Positions 28,155 through 36,994 are shown, numbered from the stretch's first letter. The stretch is DNA of 64,000 nucleotides from Alphaproteobacteria bacterium (GCA_024743195.1 JANSXE010000006.1:1-64000); one strand, 5' to 3'. Notes: a model not told the origin generated them from the sequence alone. Translations and numbers: made by a program.

Positions 28155-28630
28155 CGCATGCCCTGCAGCGCCCTCAGCAGATCCGACTTCTTGCGCGCCT
28201 TGGCGCCCTCGCCGCGGCGGGCGGGCGCCGGGTCGCCCGGATCGGGCGCGCTCTCCGCGCGGCCGCGCGCCCCGCGCGGTTCCGACGGGCCGTCGAGCTT
28301 GCGCGCCCCGCTGACGCCGGCCTCCAGCCGGTCCGCCACCTCCTCGCCGCGCTTGGCGAGGAAGGTCAGATCGTCCTTCAGCGCTTCCGCCTGATCCACG
28401 GTCTTCCGGACCGCCGCGATGTTCTCATGCGCGCCGCGCTTCAGCCCGTCCAGCGCCGCCTCGGCCCGATCGGTCGAGCGGGCGAATTCCTCGAGCAGCC
28501 CTTTCAACTCCTCGCGCGAGCGGCGCAGCGCCGCAAGATGCCGGTTGAGCCGCAGGCCGAACAGGATCACCGCGGCCAGCAGACCGACCAGCACGATGTC
28601 GAGCGCCAGGGTCAGAATCTGCGACTCCAT
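28151..28630 (-). CDS. DUF6468-type flagellar cluster protein
   Basis: A 159-residue protein with an N-terminal membrane helix (LTLALDIVLVGLLAAVILFGLRL), a long helical coiled-coil stretch (about 30-100, HLAALRRSREELKGLLEEF) and a basic, Pro-rich tail ending KKSDLLRALQGMR. I recognise the layout from DUF6468 proteins found between fliM and motE in Rhodospirillales; the function is unknown. The start is taken at 28630 because GAGAGG lies about 9 bases upstream; an ATG at 28639 is possible but its ribosome site would be too close. It is coupled to motE by GTGA. Confidence 0.78.
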   Translation of the reverse strand: MESQILTLALDIVLVGLLAAVILFGLRLNRHLAALRRSREELKGLLEEFARSTDRAEAALDGLKRGAHENIAAVRKTVDQAEALKDDLTFLAKRGEEVADRLEAGVSGARKLDGPSEPRGARGRAESAPDPGDPAPARRGEGAKARKKSDLLRALQGMR

Positions 28631-28841
28631 CGACGCCATCCTCTCCCGGAACCGGTTTCGGGCCGCCTCGGCGCCCGCGCCCCGGCGTCCCGTGATGAAC
28701 GAATCGGCCGCCGGTCTTTAAGGCGGGGCCCCGCGGGCGAACGTCCACGCCGAAAATAAGCTCGGGGCCGCATACATACAACCGACCGCCGGCCACCTGT
28801 TCGCGCGACCGACGCGATCGGGCGCCGCTCGCCAGATAAGG

Positions 28842-29939
28842 CTATTGCTCGGATTCGGCCCGTTTGTCGATGCGAACCGCAATCCGATTTCCCTTGCGCC
28901 CCATCGAGCCGGTGAACATCGGAATATTGCCGCATCGGAGTTCGACCGGGCTCTCCGGCGTCGCCTGGAGCGGCAGGAAGGTGCCCTTCTTCCAATCCAG
29001 CACCTCGCCGAGCGATCCCGTCACCTCGTCGAGCACCACCTCGATGTCGACGTCCGTGAACCAGAGTTCGGTCGCCAGGTGATTTTCCCAAATGCTGTCG
29101 CGGCCGAACTTCTCGCCCATGAACATCTGCAACAGCAGTTCGCGCACCGGCTCCAGCGTTGCGTAGGGCAGCAGCAACTCCAGCCGGCCGCCGCGATCCT
29201 CCATGTCTATGCGCAGGCGCGCCAGGATCGCCGCGTTGGCGGGCCGCGCGATCGTGGCGAAGCGCGGATTGGTCTCCAGCCGGTCGAAGCGCATGGTGAC
29301 GGACGAGAGCGGATCGAAGGCCGCCGACAGGTCCGCCAGCACGACGTTGATCATCCGCTCGACCAGATTGCGCTCGATCGTGGTGTAGGGACGGCCCTCG
29401 ATGCGCATCGCCGCCGTGCCGCGCCGACCGCCGAGGAGCACGTCGACGATCGAATAGATCAGCGAGCTGTCGATCGTCACCAGGCCGTAATTATCCCATT
29501 CCTCCGCCTTGAAGACGGTCAGCATCGCGGGCAGCGGGATGGAGTTCAGATAGTCGCCGAACCGGATCGAGGTGATGTTGTCGAGGCTGACCTCGACATT
29601 GTCCGAGGTGAAGTTGCGCAGGCTGGTCGACATCATTCGCACGAGGCGGTCATAGACCACCTCCAGCATCGGCAGGCGCTCGTAGGAGACCATGCCGGAA
29701 TCGATGATCGCCTCGATGCCCGAGCGCTGCTCGTCTCCCTCCCCGCCTTCCTGGAAGCCGAGCAGGCTGTCGATTTCGTCCTGATTGAGGATGCGCGCCG
29801 CGCCGCCGCCGCCGCCGCCGTCCTCCGCCATGGCCGCCCATTCGGCGGCCAGATCGTCGGCCGCGTCCGCGCCTTCGCCGACGTCTTCGTCAGCCATCGC
29901 GGCCCACTCTTCGGCCATCTGGTCCTGATCGTCCGCCAT
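28842..29939 (-). CDS. fliM: Flagellar motor switch protein FliM
   Basis: A 365-residue rotor C-ring protein that binds phospho-CheY. The CheY-binding helix ILNQDEIDSLLGF is at about 50-62. The middle domain includes LEVVYDRLVRMMSTSLRNFTSDNVEV and FVDI-type switch surfaces, and the C-terminal SPOA domain ends SMGRKGNRIAVRIDKR. Unusually, about 45 residues precede the CheY helix, with a duplicated motif (EEWAAMADE near residue 10, AEWAAMAED near 32) and a Gly run. FliM normally begins close to the CheY helix, so this extension may be an extra docking site. It is downstream of fliL. Confidence 0.95.
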   Translation of the reverse strand: MADDQDQMAEEWAAMADEDVGEGADAADDLAAEWAAMAEDGGGGGGAARILNQDEIDSLLGFQEGGEGDEQRSGIEAIIDSGMVSYERLPMLEVVYDRLVRMMSTSLRNFTSDNVEVSLDNITSIRFGDYLNSIPLPAMLTVFKAEEWDNYGLVTIDSSLIYSIVDVLLGGRRGTAAMRIEGRPYTTIERNLVERMINVVLADLSAAFDPLSSVTMRFDRLETNPRFATIARPANAAILARLRIDMEDRGGRLELLLPYATLEPVRELLLQMFMGEKFGRDSIWENHLATELWFTDVDIEVVLDEVTGSLGEVLDWKKGTFLPLQATPESPVELRCGNIPMFTGSMGRKGNRIAVRIDKRAESEQ

Positions 29940-30068
29940 CGCTTCCGCGTCCGTTTCTTCAATTCCTCGGGCCGCCGCGCCCCGCGCAGGCGGCCGGCGG
30001 GCGTCGGCTGCGGGATCGCGCCCGCACCACGCCGGTCAACCGCCATGCAAGAGAAAGGCCAACGCGCC

Positions 30069-30602
30069 CTATTGGATCAGCATGTCCGTGAAGAGCACTT
30101 CGCGGACCTTCACCGGATCGGCGGCCTGGTTGACCCGTTCAAGCAACTCCTCGCGAATCCGGTAGATGCCCGCGCTGCCCTCCAGCTCCTCCACGCGCAG
30201 TTCCCGCAGGAAGACCTGAAAATTGTCCACGATGCGGGGCATCACCGCCTGCACGCGCGGTTCGTCCTCGGGCGTTTCCAGTTCGAGCGTGAGCTGCAGC
30301 TTGAGGAAGCGCGCCCGGCCGCCGTTGGAGCGCAGCGAGACCGTCATCTCGTCGAGCGGCAGAAAGTGCCCAGGCGCCGCGACCTCCGGCTCCGCCGGCT
30401 CCTCCTCCGCGGTCTCTTCCGTCTCCTCGCTCTCGACGCCGAGCAGCGGATCCAACAAACCGCTCATGAAAACGCCCGCGCCCGCGCCGGCCAGGAGCAG
30501 GATCGGCAGCACGATGAAGAGAACCAGCTTCTTGCCGCTGACCTTCTTCTTCTTGCCGCCCTCTTCGCCGTCCGCTTCGTCGTCGCCGTTCTCGTCCGCC
30601 AT
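30069..30602 (-). CDS. fliL: Flagellar basal body-associated protein FliL
   Basis: A 177-residue single-pass protein that encircles and stabilises stator units. The N-terminus is charged (EEGGKKKKVSGKK), followed by a membrane helix (LVLFIVLPILLLAGAGAGVFM, about 27-47), an acidic linker and the FliL periplasmic domain (FLKLQLTLELETPEDEPRVQ, MPRIVDNFQVFLRELRVEEL), ending VREVLFTDMLIQ. The ATG at 30602 is preferred over 30620 because GGTGAGG lies 5-7 bases upstream. It is followed by fliM after 129 bp. Confidence 0.94.
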   Translation of the reverse strand: MADENGDDEADGEEGGKKKKVSGKKLVLFIVLPILLLAGAGAGVFMSGLLDPLLGVESEETEETAEEEPAEPEVAAPGHFLPLDEMTVSLRSNGGRARFLKLQLTLELETPEDEPRVQAVMPRIVDNFQVFLRELRVEELEGSAGIYRIREELLERVNQAADPVKVREVLFTDMLIQ

Positions 30603-30962
30603 GCAGGCCTCACCAATCACTCCGCGCGGGCAGGAGCCCCAGCTCCGCCGCCCACTCTAGCGCCGCCCGGTTGACGAGAGATTAAGCGCGCCCGCCAGGA
30701 GGCGGATCAGTATAGAGCCGCGCCCGGGGCCTGGGAACCGTCGTCCCGACATGGCCCGTCCTGACGCCCGCCGCCCCTCAAAATCTGCCGGCGCCCCTGG
30801 GCGCCGCGACGTCGCGACCGGAGACGGAAACACTCAACCCTTTGATTGAAAACGATATGGAGAACTGGCACGCCCCTTGCTGAGTTGCGTTCGAGGAGAG
30901 ACCGCCCACCCGCCGCGACGACGGCGATCGGGCGGACAAAGAGAGAGGATGCGACGCAAGCC
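30603..30962. other. Divergent flagellar promoter region, 360 bp
   Basis: This gap separates fliL (minus) from flgF (plus). It contains the sigma-54 promoter at 30866-30880 and a GGCGCC-based hairpin at about 30789-30807. I found no matching -24/-12 element facing fliL, so the fliL promoter is unassigned. No ORF here looks real. Confidence 0.6.
30866..30880 (+). promoter_or_regulatory. Sigma-54 promoter of the flgF operon
   Basis: TGGCACG-CCCC-TTGC is an exact RpoN -24/-12 match on the plus strand, 82 bp upstream of the flgF ATG. It would drive flgF-flgG-flgA-flgH. Confidence 0.92.
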
Positions 30963-31688
30963 ATGGAGAATTCGGTCTATGTCGGCTTGTCCCGACAGAT
31001 GGCGCTCCGCCGTGAGATGGACGTGATCGCCAACAACATCGCCAATATGAACACCCCCGCCTACAAGGCGGAACAGATGGTGTTTCGGGAATATGTGACG
31101 CAGCCGGAACGCGGCGAGCGCGTGTCCTTGGTGCAGGACGTCGGACTGTCCCGGGATCTGTCGGACGGGCCGCTTCAAACCACCGGCAACCCGTTCGACG
31201 TGGCGATCAACGGCCCCGGCTTCTTCACGGTCGAGACGCCGCTTGGCGAGCGCTACACGCGCCACGGCCGCTTCCAGCTCGACGCCGAAAACCGCCTCGT
31301 CACCGGCGAGGGCCATGCGGTGCAGGGTCAGGCCGGCCCGATCACCGTGCCGATCGAAGGCGGCCCCGTCACGATCTCGCCGGACGGCGTGATCTCGAAC
31401 GAGCAAGGCGTCGTGGGCGTGCTTCAGGTCGTGCGGTTCGACGAGCCGCAGACCCTGCGCCGGGCCGCGAACGGGCTTTACACCGCGGAGGACCAGCAGC
31501 CGCAACCGGTCGCGATCCCGTCCGTGGCGCAGGGCATGCTGGAAGGCTCGAACGTCAAGGGCATCCTCGAGATGACCCGGATGATCACGGTCTCGCGCCA
31601 GTACCAGAGCGTGGGCCGGATGCTCAACAATGAAGACGAGCGGCTCAAGCAGATGATCACGACCCTCGGCAAGGCGCCGGGCGCCTAA
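30963..31688 (+). CDS. flgF: Flagellar basal-body rod protein FlgF
   Basis: A 241-residue proximal rod subunit starting MENSVYVGLSRQMAL, with the rod motif MDVIANNIANMNTPAYKAEQM, the central GNPFDVAINGPGFFTVETP segment, and C-terminal LEGSNVKGILEMTRMITVSRQYQSV. An in-frame extension to 30846 crosses the promoter and is rejected. GAGAGG lies about 14 bases upstream of the ATG, which is rather far. First gene of the unit with flgG. Confidence 0.96.
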   Translation: MENSVYVGLSRQMALRREMDVIANNIANMNTPAYKAEQMVFREYVTQPERGERVSLVQDVGLSRDLSDGPLQTTGNPFDVAINGPGFFTVETPLGERYTRHGRFQLDAENRLVTGEGHAVQGQAGPITVPIEGGPVTISPDGVISNEQGVVGVLQVVRFDEPQTLRRAANGLYTAEDQQPQPVAIPSVAQGMLEGSNVKGILEMTRMITVSRQYQSVGRMLNNEDERLKQMITTLGKAPGA

Positions 31689-31757
31689 TCGCGCGCCCGG
31701 CGGCGCAGCGGGCCTTTCCGCGCGCGGCAAACCAGCGAGGGTGAAAGGAGACGAACC

Positions 31758-32543
31758 ATGCGATCCTTGAGTATCGGCGCGACCGGCATGCTGGCGCAGC
31801 AGCTCAATGTCGAGGTGATCTCGAACAACATCGCCAACATGAACACCACCGCCTACCAGCGCCGGCGGGCGGAGTTCCAGGACCTCTTGTACCAGAACCA
31901 ACGGCGCGTCGGGGCGGAGAGCTCGGCGGCCAACACGATCGTCCCCGCCGGCGTCCAGGTGGGCCTCGGCGTGAAGAGCGCCGCCGTCTACCGGATCACC
32001 GAACAGGGCAACCTGACCCTGACGGAGAACCCGCTGGATCTCGCGATCAACGGCGAAGGCTACTTCCAGATCACCCTTCCGAACGGCGACACGGCCTACA
32101 GCCGGGCCGGCGCCTTCCAGCTCGACGGCGACGGCGATTTGGTGACGGTGGACGGCTACACCGTGCAGCCCGGCATCACCGTGCCGGCCAATGCGATCGA
32201 CATCACGGTCAATGCGGTCGGTCAGGTGCTGGTCTCCATCGAAGGCCAGGTGGCGCAGCAGAATCTCGGCCAACTGGAACTGGCCCGCTTCCCGAACGAA
32301 GCCGGCCTCTTGGCCGTCGGCGACAATCTGCTCCTGGAGACCCCCGCCTCGGGCGCGCCGCAGACGGCGGTCGCCGGAACGGAAGGCTACGGCTCCATCC
32401 AGCAAGGCTTTCTCGAGACCTCGAACGTCAATGTCGTGGAGGAGATCACCAATCTCATCACCGCCCAGCGGGCCTATGAGATGAACTCCAAGGTGATCGA
32501 GACCTCCGACCAGATGATGGCGACGATGAGCAACATCCGCTGA
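31758..32543 (+). CDS. flgG: Flagellar basal-body rod protein FlgG
   Basis: A 261-residue distal rod subunit, with N-terminal LSIGATGMLAQQLNVEVISNNIANMNTTAYQ, the QVGLGVKSAAVYRI segment typical of FlgG, and C-terminal LETSNVNVVEEITNLITAQRAYEMNSKVI. It follows flgF after 69 bp with a GAAAGGAG ribosome site. It polymerises in the periplasm inside the P and L rings made by FlgI and FlgH, both encoded nearby. Confidence 0.97.
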   Translation: MRSLSIGATGMLAQQLNVEVISNNIANMNTTAYQRRRAEFQDLLYQNQRRVGAESSAANTIVPAGVQVGLGVKSAAVYRITEQGNLTLTENPLDLAINGEGYFQITLPNGDTAYSRAGAFQLDGDGDLVTVDGYTVQPGITVPANAIDITVNAVGQVLVSIEGQVAQQNLGQLELARFPNEAGLLAVGDNLLLETPASGAPQTAVAGTEGYGSIQQGFLETSNVNVVEEITNLITAQRAYEMNSKVIETSDQMMATMSNIR

Positions 32544-32573
32544 CGCGCGGCGCACGCGCGAGGAGGCGCGATC

Positions 32574-33602
32574 ATGATCCGCTTCAATCGAGTGATCCTA
32601 GTCTACGCCCTGCTGCTCGCCGGGCTTACGCTGGCCCTGACCGCCCGCGCCCTGCCCGCCTACGCGTCGGGGGACGCGCTCGGAGAGGCCCCGCCGACGC
32701 TGAACCGAACGATCGCGATCGAGCGCGACGTCGTCCAGCTCGGCGACCTGTTCACCCCGGCGGGCAAGTACGCCGACCGGCCGGTCGCCCGCGCGCCCGC
32801 GCCGGGCGAGACCATGACCCTCGACGCCATGTGGCTGTGGCGTTTGGCGCGCAGTTTCGGCGTCGACTGGCGGCCCACCACCCAATACGACGCCGCGACC
32901 GTCACCCGCCCAAGCCGCGCATACGGCCCGAAGGACCTGCGCGCCATGGTGCGCCGCGCCTATTTCGTGGAGACCGGCGAGGACGCCCTGATCGCCATCG
33001 ATCTCGACGACGAGACGGCGGAACTGCATCTGGCCGCGGACGCTGAGGGCGAGCCGCGCGTCACGCGCTTCTCGCTGGACCCGACGAGCGGACGCTTCAC
33101 GGCGGAAATCGCGGGACCGGCCGGCTCCGAAATCGCGCGACGGATCCTCGTCGCCGGACGCGCGGTGCGCCAGATCGAAGTCTACGCCCCCGCGGTTCGC
33201 CTCGGCGCCGGGCGGATCATCCGCGCCCAGGATCTGGAGGTGCTGCTGCTGCCGGAAAGCCAGGTGAGCCGAACCGCGCTGGTTCATCGGGACGACCTGA
33301 TCGGCAAGGAAATCGCCCGCACCGTAACCGCCGGCCGGCCGATCCCGGCCAGCAGCGTGCGCGCGCCGCAACTGGTCGAACGCAGCGGCCCCGTGACCAT
33401 CGAACTCGCCACCGCCAACATGCGGCTGACCGCACAAGGCCGCGCCTTGGAGCCGGGGGCGAAGGGCGATCTCGTGCGGGTGCAGAACCTGCAAAGCCGA
33501 ATCACCATCGACGCCGTCGTCATCGGCGCCAACCGCGTCCGGGTCTTCACGCCGGATCGCATGGCGGCCCGCGACGCCCTCGCCGCAGGAGGCCTGCAAT
33601 GA
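32574..33602 (+). CDS. flgA: Flagella basal body P-ring formation protein FlgA
   Basis: A 342-residue periplasmic chaperone for P-ring assembly. A signal peptide lies at about residues 8-31 (VYALLLAGLTLALTARALPAYAS). The C-terminal SAF domain is clear (VRLGAGRIIRAQDLEVLLLPES, GKEIARTVTAGRPI) and the end is typical (KGDLVRVQNLQSRITIDAVVIG). It is longer than enterobacterial FlgA because of an N-terminal domain with its own beta-rich segment (about 40-200). The stop overlaps the flgH ATG by 4 bp. Confidence 0.93.
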   Translation: MIRFNRVILVYALLLAGLTLALTARALPAYASGDALGEAPPTLNRTIAIERDVVQLGDLFTPAGKYADRPVARAPAPGETMTLDAMWLWRLARSFGVDWRPTTQYDAATVTRPSRAYGPKDLRAMVRRAYFVETGEDALIAIDLDDETAELHLAADAEGEPRVTRFSLDPTSGRFTAEIAGPAGSEIARRILVAGRAVRQIEVYAPAVRLGAGRIIRAQDLEVLLLPESQVSRTALVHRDDLIGKEIARTVTAGRPIPASSVRAPQLVERSGPVTIELATANMRLTAQGRALEPGAKGDLVRVQNLQSRITIDAVVIGANRVRVFTPDRMAARDALAAGGLQ

Positions 33603-34381
33603 CCCCCCACCGCATATCCGCGCCGCGCGCCGGCGCGCACCGCCTCATCCGCCTCGCCGCCGTCGGCGGGATCGCCCTGGCGCTCGGGGCCTGCAACACG
33701 CTCGAGCGCCTCACCCAGGTCGGCGAGGAGCCCCGCATGGGCGCGATCGAGAACCCGACCCACAAGCCGGGCTACAAACCGATCAGCATGCCGATGCCGC
33801 AGCCGGTCACCGCGAACCGCGAGCCGAATTCGCTGTGGCGCGCCGGCAGCCGGGCCTTCTTCAAGGACCTGCGCGCGAGCCAGATCGGCGACATCGTGAC
33901 CGTCGTCATCTCGATCGACGAAGAAGCGGAGATGTCGAACACCACGACCCGGACCAGAAACACCGCGGAGAACGTCGACATCGATTCCTTGCTCGGCTAC
34001 GGCGGGGCGCTGGATACGATCCTGCCGGAAGCGGTCAACCCGGCCGACATTCTCGCCTTCGACGGCCAGACGACCAATACGGGCGGCGGCACGATCGACC
34101 GCGAGGAGGAGATCGAACTGCAAATCGCCGCCGTCGTGACCCAGGTTCTGCCGAACGGCAATCTGGTGCTGCACGGCCGGCAGGAGACGCGGGTCAATTT
34201 CGAGGTCCGCGAGCTTCAGATCGCGGGCGTGATCCGCCCGCAGGACATCACCAACCAGAACACCGTCTCCTACGAGAAGATCGCTGAAGCCCGCCTCGCC
34301 TACGGTGGGCGGGGTCACATCACGGACTTCACGCAGCCGCGCTGGGGCACCCAGCTCGTCGATGTGATCTTCCCGTTCTAG
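33599..34381 (+). CDS. flgH: Flagellar L-ring protein FlgH
   Basis: A 260-residue outer-membrane lipoprotein forming the L ring. The lipobox LALGAC places the acylated Cys at about residue 31. The core reads LWRAGSRAFFKDLRASQIGDIVTVVI, then LPNGNLVLHGRQETRVNFEVRELQIAGVIRPQDI, and ends THITDFTQPRWGTQLVDVIFPF-like. It is the last gene of the flgF operon, followed by two terminator hairpins. Confidence 0.97.
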   Translation: MTPHRISAPRAGAHRLIRLAAVGGIALALGACNTLERLTQVGEEPRMGAIENPTHKPGYKPISMPMPQPVTANREPNSLWRAGSRAFFKDLRASQIGDIVTVVISIDEEAEMSNTTTRTRNTAENVDIDSLLGYGGALDTILPEAVNPADILAFDGQTTNTGGGTIDREEEIELQIAAVVTQVLPNGNLVLHGRQETRVNFEVRELQIAGVIRPQDITNQNTVSYEKIAEARLAYGGRGHITDFTQPRWGTQLVDVIFPF

Positions 34382-34470
34382 GGAAGGCGTCCCAGGAACA
34401 CGCGAGAAGGATTTACGCCCGACCCTCTCTCCTCTCCTCTCTCTCCTCTGGCGTCGGCGTAAATCGCGTG

Positions 34471-34502
34471 GGGGCCCGGCGGTCGACGGACCGCCGGGCC
34501 CC
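34471..34502 (+). terminator. Terminator hairpin after flgH
   Basis: A perfect 14-bp stem (GGGGCCCGGCGGTC with 34489-34502) around a 4-base loop is followed by ATCCCTTTCC. It is GC strong but has a weak U tail. It lies about 90 bp beyond the flgH stop. Confidence 0.7.
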
Positions 34503-34528
34503 ATCCCTTTCCGGTCAAATCGGCCAAG

Positions 34529-34558
34529 AAAAAACCCGGCGCAAGACGCCGGGCTTTT
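34529..34558. terminator. Bidirectional terminator between flgH and dksA
   Basis: CCCGGCG (34535-34541) and CGCCGGG (34547-34553) pair around CAAGA. Six A residues precede and TTTT follows, so the hairpin has a U tail on either strand and can end both the flgH and dksA transcripts. Confidence 0.85.
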
Positions 34559-34591
34559 CGTCAGACAGGCCGCCGGTGCATCCGGTCGGCG

Positions 34592-35062
34592 TCAATCGTC
34601 ACGGTGCAGGCGCTCTTCGCGCTCGTGGGCCTCCTGCGCCTCCAGGCTGAGCGTGGCGATCGGCCGCGCCTCGAGCCGTTTCAGCGAGATCGGCTCCTCC
34701 GTCACCTCGCAATAGCCGTAGGTGCCGTCGGCGATGCGCTGCAGGGCGGCGTCGATCTTCGCGATCAGCTTGCGTTCGCGATCGCGCGCCCGCAGCTCAA
34801 TCGCCCGATCCGTCTCAAGAGAGGCCCGGTCGGTCAGATCGGGTTGGGCGAGGCTCTCCTCCTGCATGCTCTCCAGCGTTTCGCTGGATTCCTGCAGCAG
34901 TTCCGCCCGCCAGCGCAGCAATTTCTGGCGGAAATACTCCACCTGCAGCGGGTTCATGAACTCTTCCTGCTCCGACGGGCGGTAATCCGGCGGAAGCAGC
35001 GTCGAGGTGGGCGTGCCCGCCACCTCGCTTCCTGAAACCTGGGAACCCTTGTTCGTTGTCAT
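34592..35062 (-). CDS. dksA: RNA polymerase-binding factor DksA
   Basis: A 156-residue DksA that binds the RNA polymerase secondary channel and works with ppGpp. The coiled-coil domain (about 40-110) carries LTDRASLETDRAIELRARDRERKLI, with the acidic tip region before it. The zinc-finger segment reads GTYGYCEVTEEPISLKRLEARPIATLSLEAQ and has only one Cys instead of four, the form known for several alphaproteobacterial DksA proteins. The ATG at 35062 has a GGAG site 8 bases upstream; the open extension to 35137 is not protein-like. It lies downstream of fliX on the same strand. Confidence 0.95.
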   Translation of the reverse strand: MTTNKGSQVSGSEVAGTPTSTLLPPDYRPSEQEEFMNPLQVEYFRQKLLRWRAELLQESSETLESMQEESLAQPDLTDRASLETDRAIELRARDRERKLIAKIDAALQRIADGTYGYCEVTEEPISLKRLEARPIATLSLEAQEAHEREERLHRDD

Positions 35063-35175
35063 TCGAAACTCCAGACAAAGCGAACGAGTGCGTGGCGTCG
35101 CGGACCGGCTTATAAGTCCAGGCCCTTCCGCACACAACAGATTTTTCCGTGAAAGCCGCTAACGCGGAGCCGATT

Positions 35176-35619
35176 TCAGCGTCGCTGAAGCTTCGCCAGC
35201 TCGACGCGGGCGCGCAGCTCAATGTCGCGCAAGACCCCGGCCAGCGCCGGGTCGTCGGCGCTCTCGCGCTCGCGCGCCAGCGCCTCGCCGAGCGCGTGCA
35301 GCCGATCGGGCGGAATGCGCCCCGCAAGCAGGGCGAGCCGGATGTCGTCGAGCCGGTCAAGCAGCGTACGGCCCCATTCGGCCGGCTGCTGGCGCTTCGG
35401 CCGTTCCTGCGTGGCGTCGTCCACCGACTGAATGGCCAACAGCATGTCGATCGAGGCGGCCGGCCCGACAGCCCCCGCGCCGCCCGACGCCGCATCGACC
35501 CGGTCGGCGTCGCCGCCGCGCAGGGAGTCCGCAAACGCCGCGCCCCCCGCGCCGCCGGCGCGTTTCGCCTTCTTTGCGGCGCCGGTCTTTCCCGGGCCGC
35601 TCGGTCCTTCGATCTTCAT
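35176..35619 (-). CDS. fliX: Flagellar assembly regulator FliX
   Basis: A 147-residue protein starting MKIEGPSGPGKTGAAKKAKR, the FliX N-terminal pattern, with a conserved central AASIDMLLAIQSVDDATQERPKRQQ and C-terminal LLDRLDDIRLALLAGRIPPDRL. In Caulobacter FliX links completion of early basal-body structures to activation of the sigma-54 regulator FlbD. It is divergent from flgI, the same arrangement as in Caulobacter. No clear ribosome site is seen; the ATG at 35631 (MVRAMKI) is an alternative. Confidence 0.9.
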   Translation of the reverse strand: MKIEGPSGPGKTGAAKKAKRAGGAGGAAFADSLRGGDADRVDAASGGAGAVGPAASIDMLLAIQSVDDATQERPKRQQPAEWGRTLLDRLDDIRLALLAGRIPPDRLHALGEALARERESADDPALAGVLRDIELRARVELAKLQRR

Positions 35620-35762
35620 GGCGCGCACCATACGCGCTTTCGCGGACCCGATAAACAGGCGCGCGCACGCCGGGCCGAAACGGCGCGGGCAATTCTTGCC
35701 GGCGACGCGCGCCTGACATCCAACCTGCACGCCTTATCAAAGCGTTATCGTGCGTTTCTCAT

Positions 35763-35777
35763 TGGCACGATCTTCGC
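35763..35777 (+). promoter_or_regulatory. Sigma-54 promoter of the flgI operon
   Basis: TGGCACG-ATCT-TCGC has a perfect -24 element and correct spacing, with one deviation in the -12 element (TCGC for TTGC). It lies 44 bp upstream of the flgI ATG, in the fliX-flgI divergent region. Confidence 0.82.
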
Positions 35778-35820
35778 ATGAAGCATGACCGGACCCCTGC
35801 GTCCGAGGGAGAGAGCGAGC

Positions 35821-36990
35821 ATGATCAGGTTCCGTTTGCGCAGAATCGACCCGGCCCGCGTCGTACGGCGCGCACTCGCCGCCGGGCTGATCGCAGCGGC
35901 CGCGCTGACCGGGCCGCTCGCGGCCGGGCTTGGCGAGGCGGCCGCGCAATCGCGAATCAAGGATATCGTCGATTTCGAAGGCGTCCGCGACAACCTGCTG
36001 ATCGGCTACGGCTTGGTCGTCGGGCTGAACGGGACGGGCGACACCCTGAACAGCGCCGTCTTCACCCAGGAAAGCCTGATCGGCATGCTGGAGCGCCTTG
36101 GCGTCAATGCGCGCGAGGACGCGCTGAACACCCAGAACGTGGCGGCCGTGATGGTGACCGCCACGCTGCCGCCCTTCTCGCGTCAGGGCTCGCGGATCGA
36201 CGTGAACGTCTCGGCGCTCGGCGACGCGGACAGCCTGTTGGGCGGGACGTTGCTTGTGACGCCGCTCCTCGGCGCGGACGGCGAGGTCTATGCGGTCGCC
36301 CAGGGCTCTCTCGCCGTCGGCGGTTTCGCCGCGCAGGGCGAGGCGGAAACCGTCGTCAAGGGCGTGCCGACCGCCGGCCGGATCGCCAACGGCGCGATCG
36401 TCGAGCGCGAGGTGCCCTTCGCGCTCGCCCAGCTCAACCGCGTGAAGCTCAGCCTGCGCAATCCCGACTTCACCACGGCCCGGCGGGTCAGCCGCGCGGT
36501 GAACGCCTTCGTCGGGGTGGAGGCCGCCAGCGTCCTCGACCCCGCCACGGTGCAGCTTGAACTGCCGCCGAGTTACGACGGGCGCGTCGTCGAGATGCTG
36601 ACCGACATCGAGCAGCTTCGCATCGAACCCGACCTGATGGCCAAAGTCGTCATCGACGAACAGTCGGGCGTCATCGTGATGGGCGAGAACGTGCGGATCA
36701 GCCGCCTCGCCATCGCGCAGGGCAACCTGACCATCCGCATCACGGAGACGCCCCAGGTCTCCCAGCCGCAGCCCTTTTCCAACACCGGCGAGACGGTCGA
36801 GGTGCCGCGCACCGAGATCGAGATCGACGAGGACGAGGACCGCCGCCTCGGCGTCCTCAACACCGGCGTCAGCCTGCAGGAGCTGGTGAACGGCCTGAAC
36901 GCGCTGGGCGTCGGTCCGCGCGACATGATCACCATCCTCCAGGCCATCAAGGCGTCCGGCGCCCTGCAGGCCGAAATCGAGGTGATGTAA
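35821..36990 (+). CDS. flgI: Flagellar P-ring protein FlgI
   Basis: A 389-residue periplasmic P-ring protein. A signal peptide is at about 13-42 (LAAGLIAAAALTGPLAAGLGEAAAQ). The mature start is SRIKDIVDFEGVRDNLLIGYGLVVGLNGTGDTL, with VNVSALGDADSLLGGTLLVTPLLGADGEVYAVAQG following and the C-terminal LQELVNGLNALGVGPRDMITILQAIKASGAL. The ATG at 35821 follows a purine-rich GGGAGAGAG ribosome site; an ATG at 35785 is upstream but without one. It starts the flgI-flgJ-flgN-like-flgK unit. Confidence 0.97.
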   Translation: MIRFRLRRIDPARVVRRALAAGLIAAAALTGPLAAGLGEAAAQSRIKDIVDFEGVRDNLLIGYGLVVGLNGTGDTLNSAVFTQESLIGMLERLGVNAREDALNTQNVAAVMVTATLPPFSRQGSRIDVNVSALGDADSLLGGTLLVTPLLGADGEVYAVAQGSLAVGGFAAQGEAETVVKGVPTAGRIANGAIVEREVPFALAQLNRVKLSLRNPDFTTARRVSRAVNAFVGVEAASVLDPATVQLELPPSYDGRVVEMLTDIEQLRIEPDLMAKVVIDEQSGVIVMGENVRISRLAIAQGNLTIRITETPQVSQPQPFSNTGETVEVPRTEIEIDEDEDRRLGVLNTGVSLQELVNGLNALGVGPRDMITILQAIKASGALQAEIEVM

Positions 36991-36994
36991 GGCC

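Noticed and set aside
30834-32555. A 573-residue minus-strand open frame opposite flgF and flgG
   Set aside because: Shadow of two clear rod genes that also covers their sigma-54 promoter.
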